Source: Thalassovita mediterranea
Lineage (GTDB): Bacteria > Pseudomonadota > Alphaproteobacteria > Caulobacterales > Hyphomonadaceae
Reading direction: 5' to 3'
DNA length: 64,000 nt
Assembly (NCBI GenBank): GCA_019448215.1
Contig: CP080408.1
Span: 2,356,001 to 2,420,000, forward strand
Every line of letters starts with the position of its first letter. Positions within the stretch are counted from its first letter, which is position 1. The position numbers and the translations under genes are program-made. Shown one piece after another: positions 18,291 through 26,343 of this stretch. Below the pieces are notes generated by a model that had not been told where the DNA came from, searched no databases, and worked only from the letters and a program-made list of their open reading frames with translations.

Positions 18291-18854
18291 ATGAGACTGA
18301 AAGCCCCGCGCATCGCGCCATTGTCCAATGAGGAAATGAGCGACGAGCAGAAAGAGATGATGGGTGAGCGGTTTGACCGCAATGCCATCTTCAACGTGTT
18401 CCGCACGATCGCCCGCGCGCCAAAGGCGTACAAAGCCTTCATGCATTGGGGCGGCTATATCCTGTCCAGGCGTAATGATTTGTCGGCGCGCGACCGGGAG
18501 CTCGTCATCCTGCGGGCGGGTTATAACTGGAAGGCCGGCTATGAATGGGCCCAGCATGTCGTCATCGGCAAGGAAGCGGGCCTCACCGATGAAGAGGTTG
18601 AGCGGATCAAGGCCGGACCGGATGCCGATGGCTGGAGCGCGATTGATGCGGCCATGCTGCAGGCGACCGATGAGCTGACGTCGGATGCCTTCATTACGGA
18701 TGCGACCTGGGCGCGGCTGTCCGACCTCACCGACAAGCAGAAGATGGACCTTGTGATGACGGTTGGTCAGTACACGCAGGTTTCCATGATGCTGAACTCG
18801 TTTGGTGTGCAGCTGGACGAAGGGCTGACGCTGGACCCGGATCTCGCAAAATGA
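18291..18854 (+). CDS. Carboxymuconolactone decarboxylase (CMD/AhpD-like) family protein
   Basis: A 187-residue all-helical protein starting MRLKAPRIAPL, the usual opening of this family, with GAGGAAAA as ribosome site. The core includes LSARDRELVILRAGYNWKAG, then YEWAQHVVIGKEAGLTDEEV. The CxxC of the peroxidase-active AhpD type is absent, so it resembles the decarboxylase-like group with Glu/His in the active site. Substrate unknown. Its stop overlaps the ATG of the following SDR gene, implying that the two act together. Confidence 0.9.
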   Translation: MRLKAPRIAPLSNEEMSDEQKEMMGERFDRNAIFNVFRTIARAPKAYKAFMHWGGYILSRRNDLSARDRELVILRAGYNWKAGYEWAQHVVIGKEAGLTDEEVERIKAGPDADGWSAIDAAMLQATDELTSDAFITDATWARLSDLTDKQKMDLVMTVGQYTQVSMMLNSFGVQLDEGLTLDPDLAK

Positions 18855-19666
18855 GCGGCATTGATGTTGCCGGACGGCTGAGCGGCAAGGCGGCGATCAT
18901 CACCGGTGCGGGCCAGACGCCGGGCTCGACGGTCGGAAATGGCAAGGCTTGCGCGCTCCTGTTTGCGCAGGCCGGGGCGCGTGTCGCCTGCATCGACCGG
19001 GACTTGTCGAGCGCGCAGGCGACGGTGGACGCCATCCGGGAGGCTGGCGGCGACGCCCTTGCGCTGGAGGCAGACATCACCGTTGCCGATCAGGCCGGGT
19101 CTGCCGTGCGGACCGCGCTGGAGACGTTCGGGCGGATCGACGCGCTCGTGAACAATGTCGGCATTGGCGCGGCAGGGGACGGACCGGTCAAACACCTCAC
19201 CGAAGAGGCGCTGGACCTCACCCTGTCGGTCAACTTCAAATCGGCCTGGCTGATGACAAAGGCGTGCCTTCCCGCAATGGAAGCGCAAGGGGCCGGAGCC
19301 ATCGTGAATATCTCGTCTCTCGCCTCGATCGCAGGCCATCACATGATGGCGTATGAGACCTCTAAGGCGGCCATGAACCGGATGACGGAGGCAACGGCGC
19401 TTTCGGTAGCCAGAAAGGGCGTTCGCTGCAATGCGATCCTGCCCGGTCTGATGGACACGCCGATGGCGATTGAAGGCATTTCCCGCAAACGCGGCATCCC
19501 GGCCGAACAGCTGCGCGCGGAGCGCGGCGCGATGGTCCCGCTCGGCCATATGGGCACGGCCTGGGACGTCGCCCATGCGGCGTTGTTCCTCTGCAGCGAT
19601 GAGGCGGCCTTCATCTCAGGCGCGCTGCTGCCGGTCGATGGCGGACAGGGCGCAAGGCGGGGATAG
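18851..19666 (+). CDS. Short-chain dehydrogenase/reductase (SDR)
   Basis: A 271-residue classical SDR: nucleotide-binding TGAGQTPGSTVGNG (a long variant of TGxxxGxG), NNVGIG in place of NNAG, catalytic Ser in NISSLAS, YETSK with the Tyr/Lys pair, and the C-terminal PVDGG. ATGA overlap with the CMD gene indicates translational coupling. An NAD(P)H-dependent oxidation or reduction of an alcohol or ketone is expected; the substrate cannot be read from the sequence. The operon ends here. Confidence 0.93.
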   Translation: MSGIDVAGRLSGKAAIITGAGQTPGSTVGNGKACALLFAQAGARVACIDRDLSSAQATVDAIREAGGDALALEADITVADQAGSAVRTALETFGRIDALVNNVGIGAAGDGPVKHLTEEALDLTLSVNFKSAWLMTKACLPAMEAQGAGAIVNISSLASIAGHHMMAYETSKAAMNRMTEATALSVARKGVRCNAILPGLMDTPMAIEGISRKRGIPAEQLRAERGAMVPLGHMGTAWDVAHAALFLCSDEAAFISGALLPVDGGQGARRG

Positions 19667-19709
19667 GGGTGTTTTGGACGGCCATCGAGTGTAGAATGCG
19701 TGCTCAAGA

Positions 19710-19733
19710 GAATTGAAGATCGTCGACTATCAC
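19710..19733 (+). pseudogene. Possible remnant of a higB toxin C-terminus
   Basis: In the 82 bp between the SDR stop and higA, one frame reads ELKIVDYH, which resembles the C-terminal end (...VEIVDYH) of many HigB/RelE-type toxins encoded just upstream of HigA. That frame is closed by a stop at 19692, and nothing else of a 90-residue toxin is present. The similarity is only eight residues, so this is suggestive, not proven. Confidence 0.3.
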
Positions 19734-19748
19734 CAGAAAGGGACTGAG

Positions 19749-20039
19749 ATGACTTCGCTTCAGGTGCCGGTCCACCCCGGTGAAATTCTCAAGCATGAGT
19801 TTCTGGACGAGCTGGGCCTGAGTGCTGGCAGGCTCGCGCGTCATATCCACGTCCCCCGTACACGGATAGAGCGCCTCGTGAAGGAAGAAACGTCCATGAC
19901 GGTCGACACCGCTACGCGGCTTTCAAAGGCGTTCGGCACGAGCGTTGAGTTCTGGATCAATCTGCAGGTCAATTACGATCTTCTGTGCAATGAACCGGCC
20001 GCCGACATCTCAGAGATTGAGCCGATCATCGCAGCCTAG
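19749..20039 (+). CDS. higA: HigA-family antitoxin (XRE helix-turn-helix)
   Basis: A 96-residue protein of the HigA addiction-module antitoxin family: VHPGEILKHEFLDELGLSAG at the N-terminus, then an XRE-type DNA-binding region with LARHIHVPRTRIERLVKEE and TATRLSKAFGTSVEFWINLQ. The ATG at 19749 follows AAAGGGA. HigA normally neutralises the mRNA-cleaving HigB toxin and represses their shared promoter. No intact higB is found upstream, where it should be, or downstream. It may now act alone as a repressor. Confidence 0.92.
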   Translation: MTSLQVPVHPGEILKHEFLDELGLSAGRLARHIHVPRTRIERLVKEETSMTVDTATRLSKAFGTSVEFWINLQVNYDLLCNEPAADISEIEPIIAA

Positions 20040-20047
20040 CGAACTCG

Positions 20048-20971
20048 TCAGTCTTCACGCCACGAAGGTCGCTCGTCGCCCCAGCTTTCGGCGACGATCT
20101 GATCGATCTGGTCTTTCTGAATACGAGGAACCGTGGTGGGGGCCAGTGGGTCAGAGACCGGGTAGCTCCACCAGTACTCGTAAAAGCGACTTTCTGCTTC
20201 GGCGGGCGTCATCGCTGTTTTCTTGGAATCGTACCCGGCATCACGCGCGCGGGTGATATCCGAGTTCTTGTGATAGGGCGAACCAATGGTCACCAGATAA
20301 TTGCCATCCAGATCGTAGAGTACGTCGCCTTCCACTGGAGAGCGCATTTGCTCGACATCAATATTATCAATGACTTGGCCGTCGGGATCGTGTTCGCCAT
20401 AGATGAGTTTGAGTTGGGCGCGCCGTAGTTCGACAGGTTCGCATGTACGGACGACTTCCTTTCGCCACATCAGACCGAGGGGCTCATTGATCCATGCGCC
20501 CAGCTCTTCGTGCCAGATCCACTCCTGAATGTCGCTTGGAGGCGGAAGTTCAAGTGGAGGGGGCTCCATGTAGAGAAGGCGTGGCGCGAAAGTCTGAGTG
20601 AACTGGAAGATGGGCGCAGCTGACCGGGCAGTGGGATTGAAGTAGGCCCAGCTCAACAGGAACGACCAGATGAGCAGGGCGGCTGCCGCCAAGTTTACCA
20701 ACCAGAGAAGCCAGAAAGTTCGATGGGCGGTTCTAGACAGAAGCGCATGAAAAGCTTGGACGATGAGGAGCGCGGCGGCGCTGACGCCGATGACAAGAAG
20801 CCACTCCATCGGCCCGTCGAAGCGGTGGGTTGCCCCCATAAAGGCGACCGGCAAGTCCTGGCAATCGGGAACGGTGACCGTGCCCCAGATATCTACGATG
20901 CGCTTGAAGAGAAGCGAGGAAATCAGCGTGAGAAAGATGCTCCAGGTGAGCGGGTCCAGCCCGGTCAGCAT
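20048..20971 (-). CDS. Unknown membrane protein with soluble C-terminal domain
   Basis: I do not recognise this 307-residue protein. It has three membrane helices in the first third (WSIFLTLISSLLFKRIV, WLLVIGVSAAALLIVQAF, LLWLVNLAAAALLIWSFLL) and then a Pro-rich linker (LELPPPSDIQEW) and a charged, probably globular C-terminal part. GTG at 21004 is an alternative start, 11 residues longer. No partner is evident: it is convergent with higA and in line with the ABC-F gene upstream (22606), which ends 40 bp before its start. Confidence 0.6.
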   Translation of the reverse strand: MLTGLDPLTWSIFLTLISSLLFKRIVDIWGTVTVPDCQDLPVAFMGATHRFDGPMEWLLVIGVSAAALLIVQAFHALLSRTAHRTFWLLWLVNLAAAALLIWSFLLSWAYFNPTARSAAPIFQFTQTFAPRLLYMEPPPLELPPPSDIQEWIWHEELGAWINEPLGLMWRKEVVRTCEPVELRRAQLKLIYGEHDPDGQVIDNIDVEQMRSPVEGDVLYDLDGNYLVTIGSPYHKNSDITRARDAGYDSKKTAMTPAEAESRFYEYWWSYPVSDPLAPTTVPRIQKDQIDQIVAESWGDERPSWRED

Positions 20972-21010
20972 GTTCTTTCGACTTACTACGCTCGTCCTCA
21001 CCACCGCATG

Positions 21011-22606
21011 CTAGAAGGTTGAACCAGAAGGCGAAAGCAAAACCTGCCGCTCAATCCCGATCGCTTCCAGAAACCGCTCATCGTGGCTGATGGCGAGGAT
21101 GGCGCCGTCATAGGATTGGAGGGCGGCCTCCAGAAGGCTGACGGCGTCCATGTCGAGATGGTTGGTTGGTTCATCGAGGAGGAGGAGTTCGGGCGGCTGC
21201 GGCGCGGCGAAGGCGGCGGCGAGGGCTGCGCGAAGGCGCTCTCCGCCAGATAGCGTGCCGGCGAGTTGGAGGGCATCGTCAGCGCGAAAGGCAAAGCGGG
21301 CAAGCTGGGCGCGCGCTTCATTCTCACTGAGAGACGGGGCGAGGCGTCTCATATTCCCTATGAGCGAGCTTTTGGGATCGAGCGACGAGCTGTGCTGGTC
21401 TAGCAGGGCTATACGATCTGTATGCAGACTGATGGTGCCCGAGGTTGGGGGCAGCTGTCCTGTGATGAGCTTGAGGAGCGTCGATTTGCCGGAGCCATTC
21501 GGCCCCTTGATGGCGAGGCGCTGGGGCCCGCGAAACTCAAACGACAGCGGGCCGAAAAGCTGGCGCTCACCAAAGCGCATTTCGGCGTCCTGAACGCCGA
21601 GCAGCTGACGCGAGGCGGGGAGGTCGCAGGCGGGCAGCTCAATGGTGAGCGGGGTGATGCGTTCGAGCTGGGCGTCTGCATCCCTAAGGGCGGCCTGCGC
21701 CTCGCCAAGCTGGCGGCTGGCGAGCATGTTGCCGCGCCCGCTGGTCGCTTCGGCGCGTTGCGCACGGGCATCAAGGACGATTTTTGGCTGGTCGCCGCGT
21801 GCGCGCACGGCCCGGCCGCGCGCGTCGGAGCGGTCCTGGCGTTCCTTGGCCTGCTGGGTCTTGCGTTCGGTGGTTTTCAGGCGGTTTGCGGCGCTGGTCG
21901 CTTCGGCTTTTGCGCGGGCGCGGGCGGCGTCCCGGGCCGCTTCAAACTCTGACCAGCCGCCGCCGAAGACGGTGCAGCCAACGGGGGTCAGCTCCACGAT
22001 CCGGTCCATCCGCTCTAGCAGGGCGCGGTCATGGCTGGCGATCAGCAGGCCACCGGACCAGTTCTCGATGAGAGACATGACGCTGGCGCGGCCTTCGGCG
22101 TCGAGATTATTGGTCGGCTCATCGAGGAGGATGAGGTCAGGCTCTGCCAGCAGGAGACGGGCAAGGCCGATGCGCGTGCGTTCACCGCCGGAGAAGGTCG
22201 CGACCTTGCGGGCTGTGTCGACGCCGGCGAGGCCGGTGTCGGCGAGCGCCTTGTCGAGGCGCGCGTCCAGCGTCCAGTCGGCGGCGTCGAAATCCTCCGC
22301 TGTGCCGTCGCCAGCGGTGATGCGGGCGAGGCGGGCGAGGTCTGTCCGGACGCCCAAAGCTTCGGCCACGGTTTCGGCCTCATCAAAGTGCTGCTGGAGC
22401 ATGGCGGTGCGGCCATGCACGCCGATCTGGCCGCGCGCAGGGGCGAGCTCGCCCGCGATTGCTTTGAGGAGCGTGGACTTGCCACAGCCATTGCGTCCAA
22501 CGAGGCCGACAGCCTCGCGTCCGAGTGACAGGGTCAGATTGTCAAAAAGTGTGTCGCCTTCAGGCGTGGCGAGCGACAGGGAGTCGAGAGTGAGACAGGA
22601 AGACAT
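21011..22606 (-). CDS. ABC-F subfamily ATPase (ribosome-associated translation factor)
   Basis: A 531-residue protein with two ATP-binding cassettes and no membrane region. Domain 1 has GRNGCGKSTLLKA, FSGGERTRIGLARLL and LLDEPTNNLD; domain 2 has GPNGSGKSTLLKL, LSGGERLRAALAAAF and LLDEPTNHLD. The charged linker between them (residues about 240-310, rich in Ala, Arg, Lys and Glu) is the interdomain arm that ABC-F proteins insert into the ribosomal E site. Members rescue stalled ribosomes or protect against antibiotics; which subclass this is cannot be fixed by eye. A leader ORF overlaps its start. Confidence 0.94.
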   Translation of the reverse strand: MSSCLTLDSLSLATPEGDTLFDNLTLSLGREAVGLVGRNGCGKSTLLKAIAGELAPARGQIGVHGRTAMLQQHFDEAETVAEALGVRTDLARLARITAGDGTAEDFDAADWTLDARLDKALADTGLAGVDTARKVATFSGGERTRIGLARLLLAEPDLILLDEPTNNLDAEGRASVMSLIENWSGGLLIASHDRALLERMDRIVELTPVGCTVFGGGWSEFEAARDAARARAKAEATSAANRLKTTERKTQQAKERQDRSDARGRAVRARGDQPKIVLDARAQRAEATSGRGNMLASRQLGEAQAALRDADAQLERITPLTIELPACDLPASRQLLGVQDAEMRFGERQLFGPLSFEFRGPQRLAIKGPNGSGKSTLLKLITGQLPPTSGTISLHTDRIALLDQHSSSLDPKSSLIGNMRRLAPSLSENEARAQLARFAFRADDALQLAGTLSGGERLRAALAAAFAAPQPPELLLLDEPTNHLDMDAVSLLEAALQSYDGAILAISHDERFLEAIGIERQVLLSPSGSTF

Positions 22607-22664
22607 GAGGGACCTCTCGGGTCAGGTAAACAGGCAGCGCGAATTGGGTGCGTGCTTGATCCAT
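22560..22664 (-). CDS. Candidate leader peptide of the ABC-F gene
   Basis: A 34-residue ORF (MDQARTQFALPVYLTREVPH..., ending in ARHA) begins 58 bp upstream of the ABC-F ATG and ends 47 bp inside it in another frame. AAAGGA lies about 10 bases before its ATG. Expression of many ABC-F genes is controlled by ribosome stalling or translational coupling on such short ORFs, so this position is meaningful. Nothing shows that this one is translated. Confidence 0.35.
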   Translation of the reverse strand: MDQARTQFALPVYLTREVPHVFLSHSRLPVARHA

Positions 22665-22789
22665 GTCTTCGGTGTCCTTTCGGCCTCTTGAGGGGCCTAG
22701 ATAAGGGGCAGCGACGCGGGGCGCAAGGAAAACCCGTGGACGGTAAGCGCAGGCTGGGTCATGCTGGCGAGAGCGACGGGAGGGCCGCC

Positions 22790-24082
22790 ATGACCAGCAT
22801 TCTTGAACAACCGCTTGATCTGCCATGCGGGGCGCGCCTGCCGAACAGGCTCTGCAAGGCGGCGATGACCGAGCAGCTGGCCGGGCCGCTGAACCGCGCC
22901 GATGCGCGTCACGCGAAGCTTTACGAGACATGGGCGGGCAGTGGCTGCGGCCTGCTCCTGACGGGGAATGTGCTGGTCGACCGGATGCATCTGGAAAGCC
23001 CCGGCAATGTCGCGATTGTGGGCGATCAGCCGCCGGAACACATTGCGGCGCTGAAGGCGTGGAGTGCGGCAGCGAAATCGCAGGGCGCGGCGGTGTGGAT
23101 GCAGATCAGCCATGCCGGGCGCCAGACGCCGACTATCGTCAACAAGACGCCAGTGTCTGCCTCCGACCTCCAGCTGGAGCTGCCGGGCAACCAGTTCGGC
23201 AAGCCGCGCCCGATGACAGGGCAGGAGATACAGGCGACGATTGCGGCCTTTGCCCATGTCGCCAAGGTCGCCAAGGAAACCGGCTTTGACGGGGTGCAGG
23301 TGCATGGCGCGCATGGCTATCTGATCAGCCAGTTCCTCTCGCCGCGCTCCAATATCCGCAATGATGAGTATGGCGGCTCGCTGGAGAACCGGGCGCGCTT
23401 CCTGCTCGAGACGGTGGATGCGGTGCGCGCGGCGGTGGGGCCGGATTTTGGTGTCGGAGTGAAGCTCAACTCGGCAGACTTCCAGCAGGGCGGTTTCAGC
23501 TTTGAGGACTGTATCCAGGTGGTCGAGTGGCTGAACGACAAATCCATCGACCTGCTGGAGATTTCCGGCGGCAATTATGAGCAGCCGGCGCTGCTCGGCA
23601 TTGAGGGCATGCAGGCACGAGAGGAGCAGGCGGTACGTGCCAGCACCAAGGCGCGCGAGGCCTATTTCGTCGACTATGCCGCCATGGTGCGCGAGCGCGC
23701 GAAGATGCCGGTCATGGCGACGGGCGGGTTCCGCTCCAGAGTGGCGATTGAGGAGACGGTTTCGGCTGGCATGGCCGACATGATCGGGCTTGGCGCACCG
23801 CTCTGCGGTGACCCGCATGGGCCTGCGCGCCTGCTATCGGGCGAGAGCGAGCGGCTGGAAAACCATGCCAAGAAGATGCGCCTTGGCCCAGGCTTCCTCG
23901 GCCCCAATAGCGGCATCGGCATGATCAAGATGGTCAACGCGCTGGGCCAGATGGCGTGGAACTACCTCGCAATTGAAGCGATGGCAGAGGGGCGGCAGCC
24001 GCCGAAGGGCAAGGGGCTGCTGTCGAGTTTCATGAAGCACCAGGCGCGCCAGCAAAAGCAGGCGAAGGCGCTGGAGCGTTAA
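22790..24082 (+). CDS. NADH:flavin oxidoreductase, old yellow enzyme family
   Basis: A 430-residue FMN-dependent barrel. It opens with LPCGARLPNRLCKAAMTEQL and shows WMQISHAGRQT, FDGVQVHGAHGYLISQFLSP (the family His pair in GAHGYL), NDEYGGSLENRARF, VGVKLNSADFQQGG and MATGGFRSR near the phosphate-binding end. The substrate is some activated double bond or enone. The ATG at 22790 is used because GGGAGGG precedes it; the reading frame is open back to 22652. It is divergent from the ABC-F gene. Confidence 0.93.
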   Translation: MTSILEQPLDLPCGARLPNRLCKAAMTEQLAGPLNRADARHAKLYETWAGSGCGLLLTGNVLVDRMHLESPGNVAIVGDQPPEHIAALKAWSAAAKSQGAAVWMQISHAGRQTPTIVNKTPVSASDLQLELPGNQFGKPRPMTGQEIQATIAAFAHVAKVAKETGFDGVQVHGAHGYLISQFLSPRSNIRNDEYGGSLENRARFLLETVDAVRAAVGPDFGVGVKLNSADFQQGGFSFEDCIQVVEWLNDKSIDLLEISGGNYEQPALLGIEGMQAREEQAVRASTKAREAYFVDYAAMVRERAKMPVMATGGFRSRVAIEETVSAGMADMIGLGAPLCGDPHGPARLLSGESERLENHAKKMRLGPGFLGPNSGIGMIKMVNALGQMAWNYLAIEAMAEGRQPPKGKGLLSSFMKHQARQQKQAKALER

Positions 24083-24112
24083 GTCAGCGGGATTGATCGT
24101 CCGCTCGGCTCG

Positions 24113-24137
24113 TCCTTCGACTTCGCTCAGGATGAGC
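24113..24137 (+). repeat. Left 25 bp inverted repeat of a small cassette
   Basis: The 25 bases beginning TCCTTCGACTTCGCTCAGGA are exactly the reverse complement of 24543-24567. Together the two arms bound a 455 bp segment containing one small gene. The motif also occurs as a half copy at 17327. Confidence 0.8.
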
Positions 24138-24226
24138 CTTTTTGGCGTGATTTAGAGCGGCTTATTATCCGGTTACGGATTGCCTAATTGGTAAATGGAC
24201 GGTGAGATAAGCACCATTATTACTAT

Positions 24227-24463
24227 TTAAAATATGTAGCCTATCCAGTACATAACGTACAGCGAAGGGTTTTTAACTTTGGCTTCTTTGAGTGTGAGAT
24301 TGTGGCGAATTCGAAGAGGTTGCCAGAGTGTGTGAACTAAGATTCCCACAAGACCACAGATCGGAATAACGTAGCGTTGCACCTCCTCTGGCGCAAACAC
24401 CAGAATAGCCGCTGCCAGCAATACCATTATCGTGGTGACGACCAGGTTTTTTACATAAAACAT
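24227..24463 (-). CDS. Tiny membrane protein inside an inverted-repeat cassette
   Basis: A 78-residue protein with two hydrophobic stretches (NLVVTTIMVLLAAAILVFAP and YVIPICGLVGILVHTLW) and a basic/aromatic C-terminal tail (RIRHNLTLKE, then YVMYWIGYIF). It is clearly richer in A+T than neighbouring genes. No domain is recognised and no ribosome site stands out (AAGAAATG before the start). It lies alone between the two inverted repeat arms and could be the cargo of a small mobile cassette or just an orphan gene near repeats. Confidence 0.5.
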   Translation of the reverse strand: MFYVKNLVVTTIMVLLAAAILVFAPEEVQRYVIPICGLVGILVHTLWQPLRIRHNLTLKEAKVKNPSLYVMYWIGYIF

Positions 24464-24502
24464 TTCTTCAATCCAACGAGCCGCAGATAGTTGTATTCTC
24501 CG

Positions 24503-24519
24503 CTTCGCTCAGGATGAGC
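24503..24519 (+). repeat. Internal direct copy of the dispersed repeat
   Basis: CTTCGCTCAGGATGAGC is a perfect 17 bp inverted repeat with 24543-24559 (23 bases between), and a direct copy of part of 24113-24137 including the following CCTTTT. The RNA of this stretch would form a strong hairpin near the end of the SDR transcript. Confidence 0.75.
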
Positions 24520-24542
24520 CTTTTGGAGCGCTTTGCAGAGCC

Positions 24543-24567
24543 GCTCATCCTGAGCGAAGTCGAAGGA
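24543..24567 (-). repeat. Right 25 bp inverted repeat of the small cassette
   Basis: Read on the minus strand this is identical over 25 of 25 bases to 24113-24137. It ends 28 bp before the SDR stop codon. Confidence 0.8.
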
Positions 24568-24594
24568 TAAGCGGCTCCCGGTTGTCCTTCTCGA

Positions 24595-25413
24595 CTAGAT
24601 ACTGCCGCGCTCGCGGAGGCGCTGGATGTAGTGGCGGACATCGTATTTTTCGTCGCCCTCATGGCGGGGGGCATAGCTGGCATAGGCGACTTTCAGGGCA
24701 TCCATGCGCTCATCGATCCGGACGGTATTGTAGGCGTGCGAAACCACGAAGCGTTCGCCTTCGAGGATTTGCGGATAGATGATCCCGGCGAACTCATCGG
24801 CATGCATCGCGACGTCTTCGAAGCCGGGGGTAAGCTCGGTTGAGACCCAGCCGGGGATGATGAGGCCGACAGTGATGAAGTCAGGCATCTGATCACGGAA
24901 GGTTTCTGTCAGGCCGAGGACGGCATGTTTGGAGGCGATATAGGCGGCAGCATTAGTGGCGCAGAAAAAGGAGTTCTCCGAGCCGGTATTGTAGATCATG
25001 GCGGGCGTGGCTTGCTGCTTCATGCGCGCGCCGAAAACGCGGCAGCCATGCCAGACGCCCCAGAAGTTGACGTTCATGATGTGGTGCGCGTCGTCCATCG
25101 GTACGTCAGGCAGGCGCTTTTCGCGGCTGCCAATACCAGCATTGTTGAGCAGGACATCGCAGCCGCCATAAGTGTCCCAAGCGAAGTCAGCGAGGGCTTC
25201 CACCTGTGCAAGATCAGTCACATCGCAGACCTTGTAGGTGGCTTCAGTGCCCATTTGCCTGAGCGCCTCACAGGCATCCTGCAGCCGGCTTTCGCGTGGT
25301 TCAGCCAGGATGATCCGCGCGCCGTCTGCGCCGAATTGCTTGGCCAGCGCAAACCCGATGCCGGTTGCGCCGCCCGTGATCACGACTGTCCTGTCTTTCA
25401 TGCTGATTGCCAT
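24595..25413 (-). CDS. Short-chain dehydrogenase/reductase
   Basis: A 272-residue SDR with TGGATGIG, LLNNAGIGS, YNTGSENSFF (Ser position displaced by Thr-Gly-Ser) and YIASK (Tyr/Lys pair), then GLIIPGWVSTEL. The start at 25413 (MAISMKDRTVVI) has GGGAGG upstream; the frame runs on to 25494. The C-terminal region (GDEKYDVRHYIQRLRERGS) is longer than in minimal SDRs. Substrate unknown. It is divergent from the membrane-anchored unknown at 25503. Confidence 0.92.
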   Translation of the reverse strand: MAISMKDRTVVITGGATGIGFALAKQFGADGARIILAEPRESRLQDACEALRQMGTEATYKVCDVTDLAQVEALADFAWDTYGGCDVLLNNAGIGSREKRLPDVPMDDAHHIMNVNFWGVWHGCRVFGARMKQQATPAMIYNTGSENSFFCATNAAAYIASKHAVLGLTETFRDQMPDFITVGLIIPGWVSTELTPGFEDVAMHADEFAGIIYPQILEGERFVVSHAYNTVRIDERMDALKVAYASYAPRHEGDEKYDVRHYIQRLRERGSI

Positions 25414-25502
25414 GCGATCGCCCTCCCTTTGGTATTTGCCCTCGATTTCCGAGATGCTTTCGGCAAGGATGACGGCATGGGCGCGAGGGGGCAATCGAAA
25501 CC

Positions 25503-26249
25503 ATGATACTTCGCCGGTTGAGCAAGCATATGGGCGAGCAGAACTGGCTCGCTGTGGGGCTGGATTTCTTCATTGTCGTGCTGGGTGTGTTCATCGGTGT
25601 GCAGCTTGGCAACTGGAACGGGGCGCGAGCGGATCGGGCGGCCTATGAAGATGCGCTGGACCGATACCGCGCGGAGATCGCCGTCAATCTGGAGACGCTG
25701 GTCGATGCAGATGAAGGAAACATTGTGCGCCTGCAGCAAGTGGGTGTTGCCATTGATGCGCTTCAGGCCTGCCGGGACAGTGATGAAGCGCGTTCGCTGA
25801 TCAATCATGCGCTGAACCGGATCATGGGCACGTCAGGTCTCTCACTGAGAGATAGCGCTCTTCAGGAACTCACGTCATCGCCGCGCCTGCTTGCCCAGCA
25901 GGATGAAGAGGCACGTCGCCGGTTCAGCGACACCGCCTATCTGAAATCGGTCTTTCTGCGCGAAGCCAATTTCATAGAGATGATCCCGCTTGAGGAACGC
26001 ACTCAGGACAATCCGATCATTGAAATCGGGCCGCGGGAGATGCGGGAAGTCGATTATGCCGGCGTCGACTATTCCCGCGCTGAGCGGAAGTTGCGGCTCT
26101 CAGTTCCGGTGAGCGTCGCCTGCCAAGACAACCAGCTGATTAAGGACTTCTATACCTGGGAGCGCTGGCAATCGGCGCTGCCGGCCGTCACCCGTATACT
26201 GCGCACTCAGCTGGAGGAAGATCTCGACTGGCTGGACGCGCGAAGCTGA
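25503..26249 (+). CDS. Membrane-anchored protein with an MxLRRLxKHxxxQNW N-terminus (unknown function)
   Basis: The 248-residue protein starts MILRRLSKHMGEQNWLAVGL and continues into a membrane helix (DFFIVVLGVFIGVQLGNWN), a signature I know from a family of unknown proteins common in marine alphaproteobacteria (DUF6090-like; the family name is from memory). The rest is a charged helical periplasmic domain. Positively charged N-terminus suggests N-in topology. No catalytic motif is visible. It is monocistronic as far as can be seen. Confidence 0.75.
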   Translation: MILRRLSKHMGEQNWLAVGLDFFIVVLGVFIGVQLGNWNGARADRAAYEDALDRYRAEIAVNLETLVDADEGNIVRLQQVGVAIDALQACRDSDEARSLINHALNRIMGTSGLSLRDSALQELTSSPRLLAQQDEEARRRFSDTAYLKSVFLREANFIEMIPLEERTQDNPIIEIGPREMREVDYAGVDYSRAERKLRLSVPVSVACQDNQLIKDFYTWERWQSALPAVTRILRTQLEEDLDWLDARS

Positions 26250-26343
26250 GCGGCAGCGATTTTCCCAACGTCATGTCTTGTCGCGCGCGCGCGCGAAGTT
26301 AGGTCTGCGGCAGTGAGGAATTTGCTTTAGAGGGAAGCGTCCA

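Noticed and set aside
22697-23818. A 373-codon minus-strand frame across the old yellow enzyme gene
   Set aside because: It is opposite to a gene with intact FMN-binding motifs and has no plausible start.
26276-26296. Alternating CG stretch (GTCGCGCGCGCGCGCG) as a possible Z-DNA or regulatory element
   Set aside because: It is short, in an ordinary intergenic gap, and can arise by chance in a GC-rich genome.
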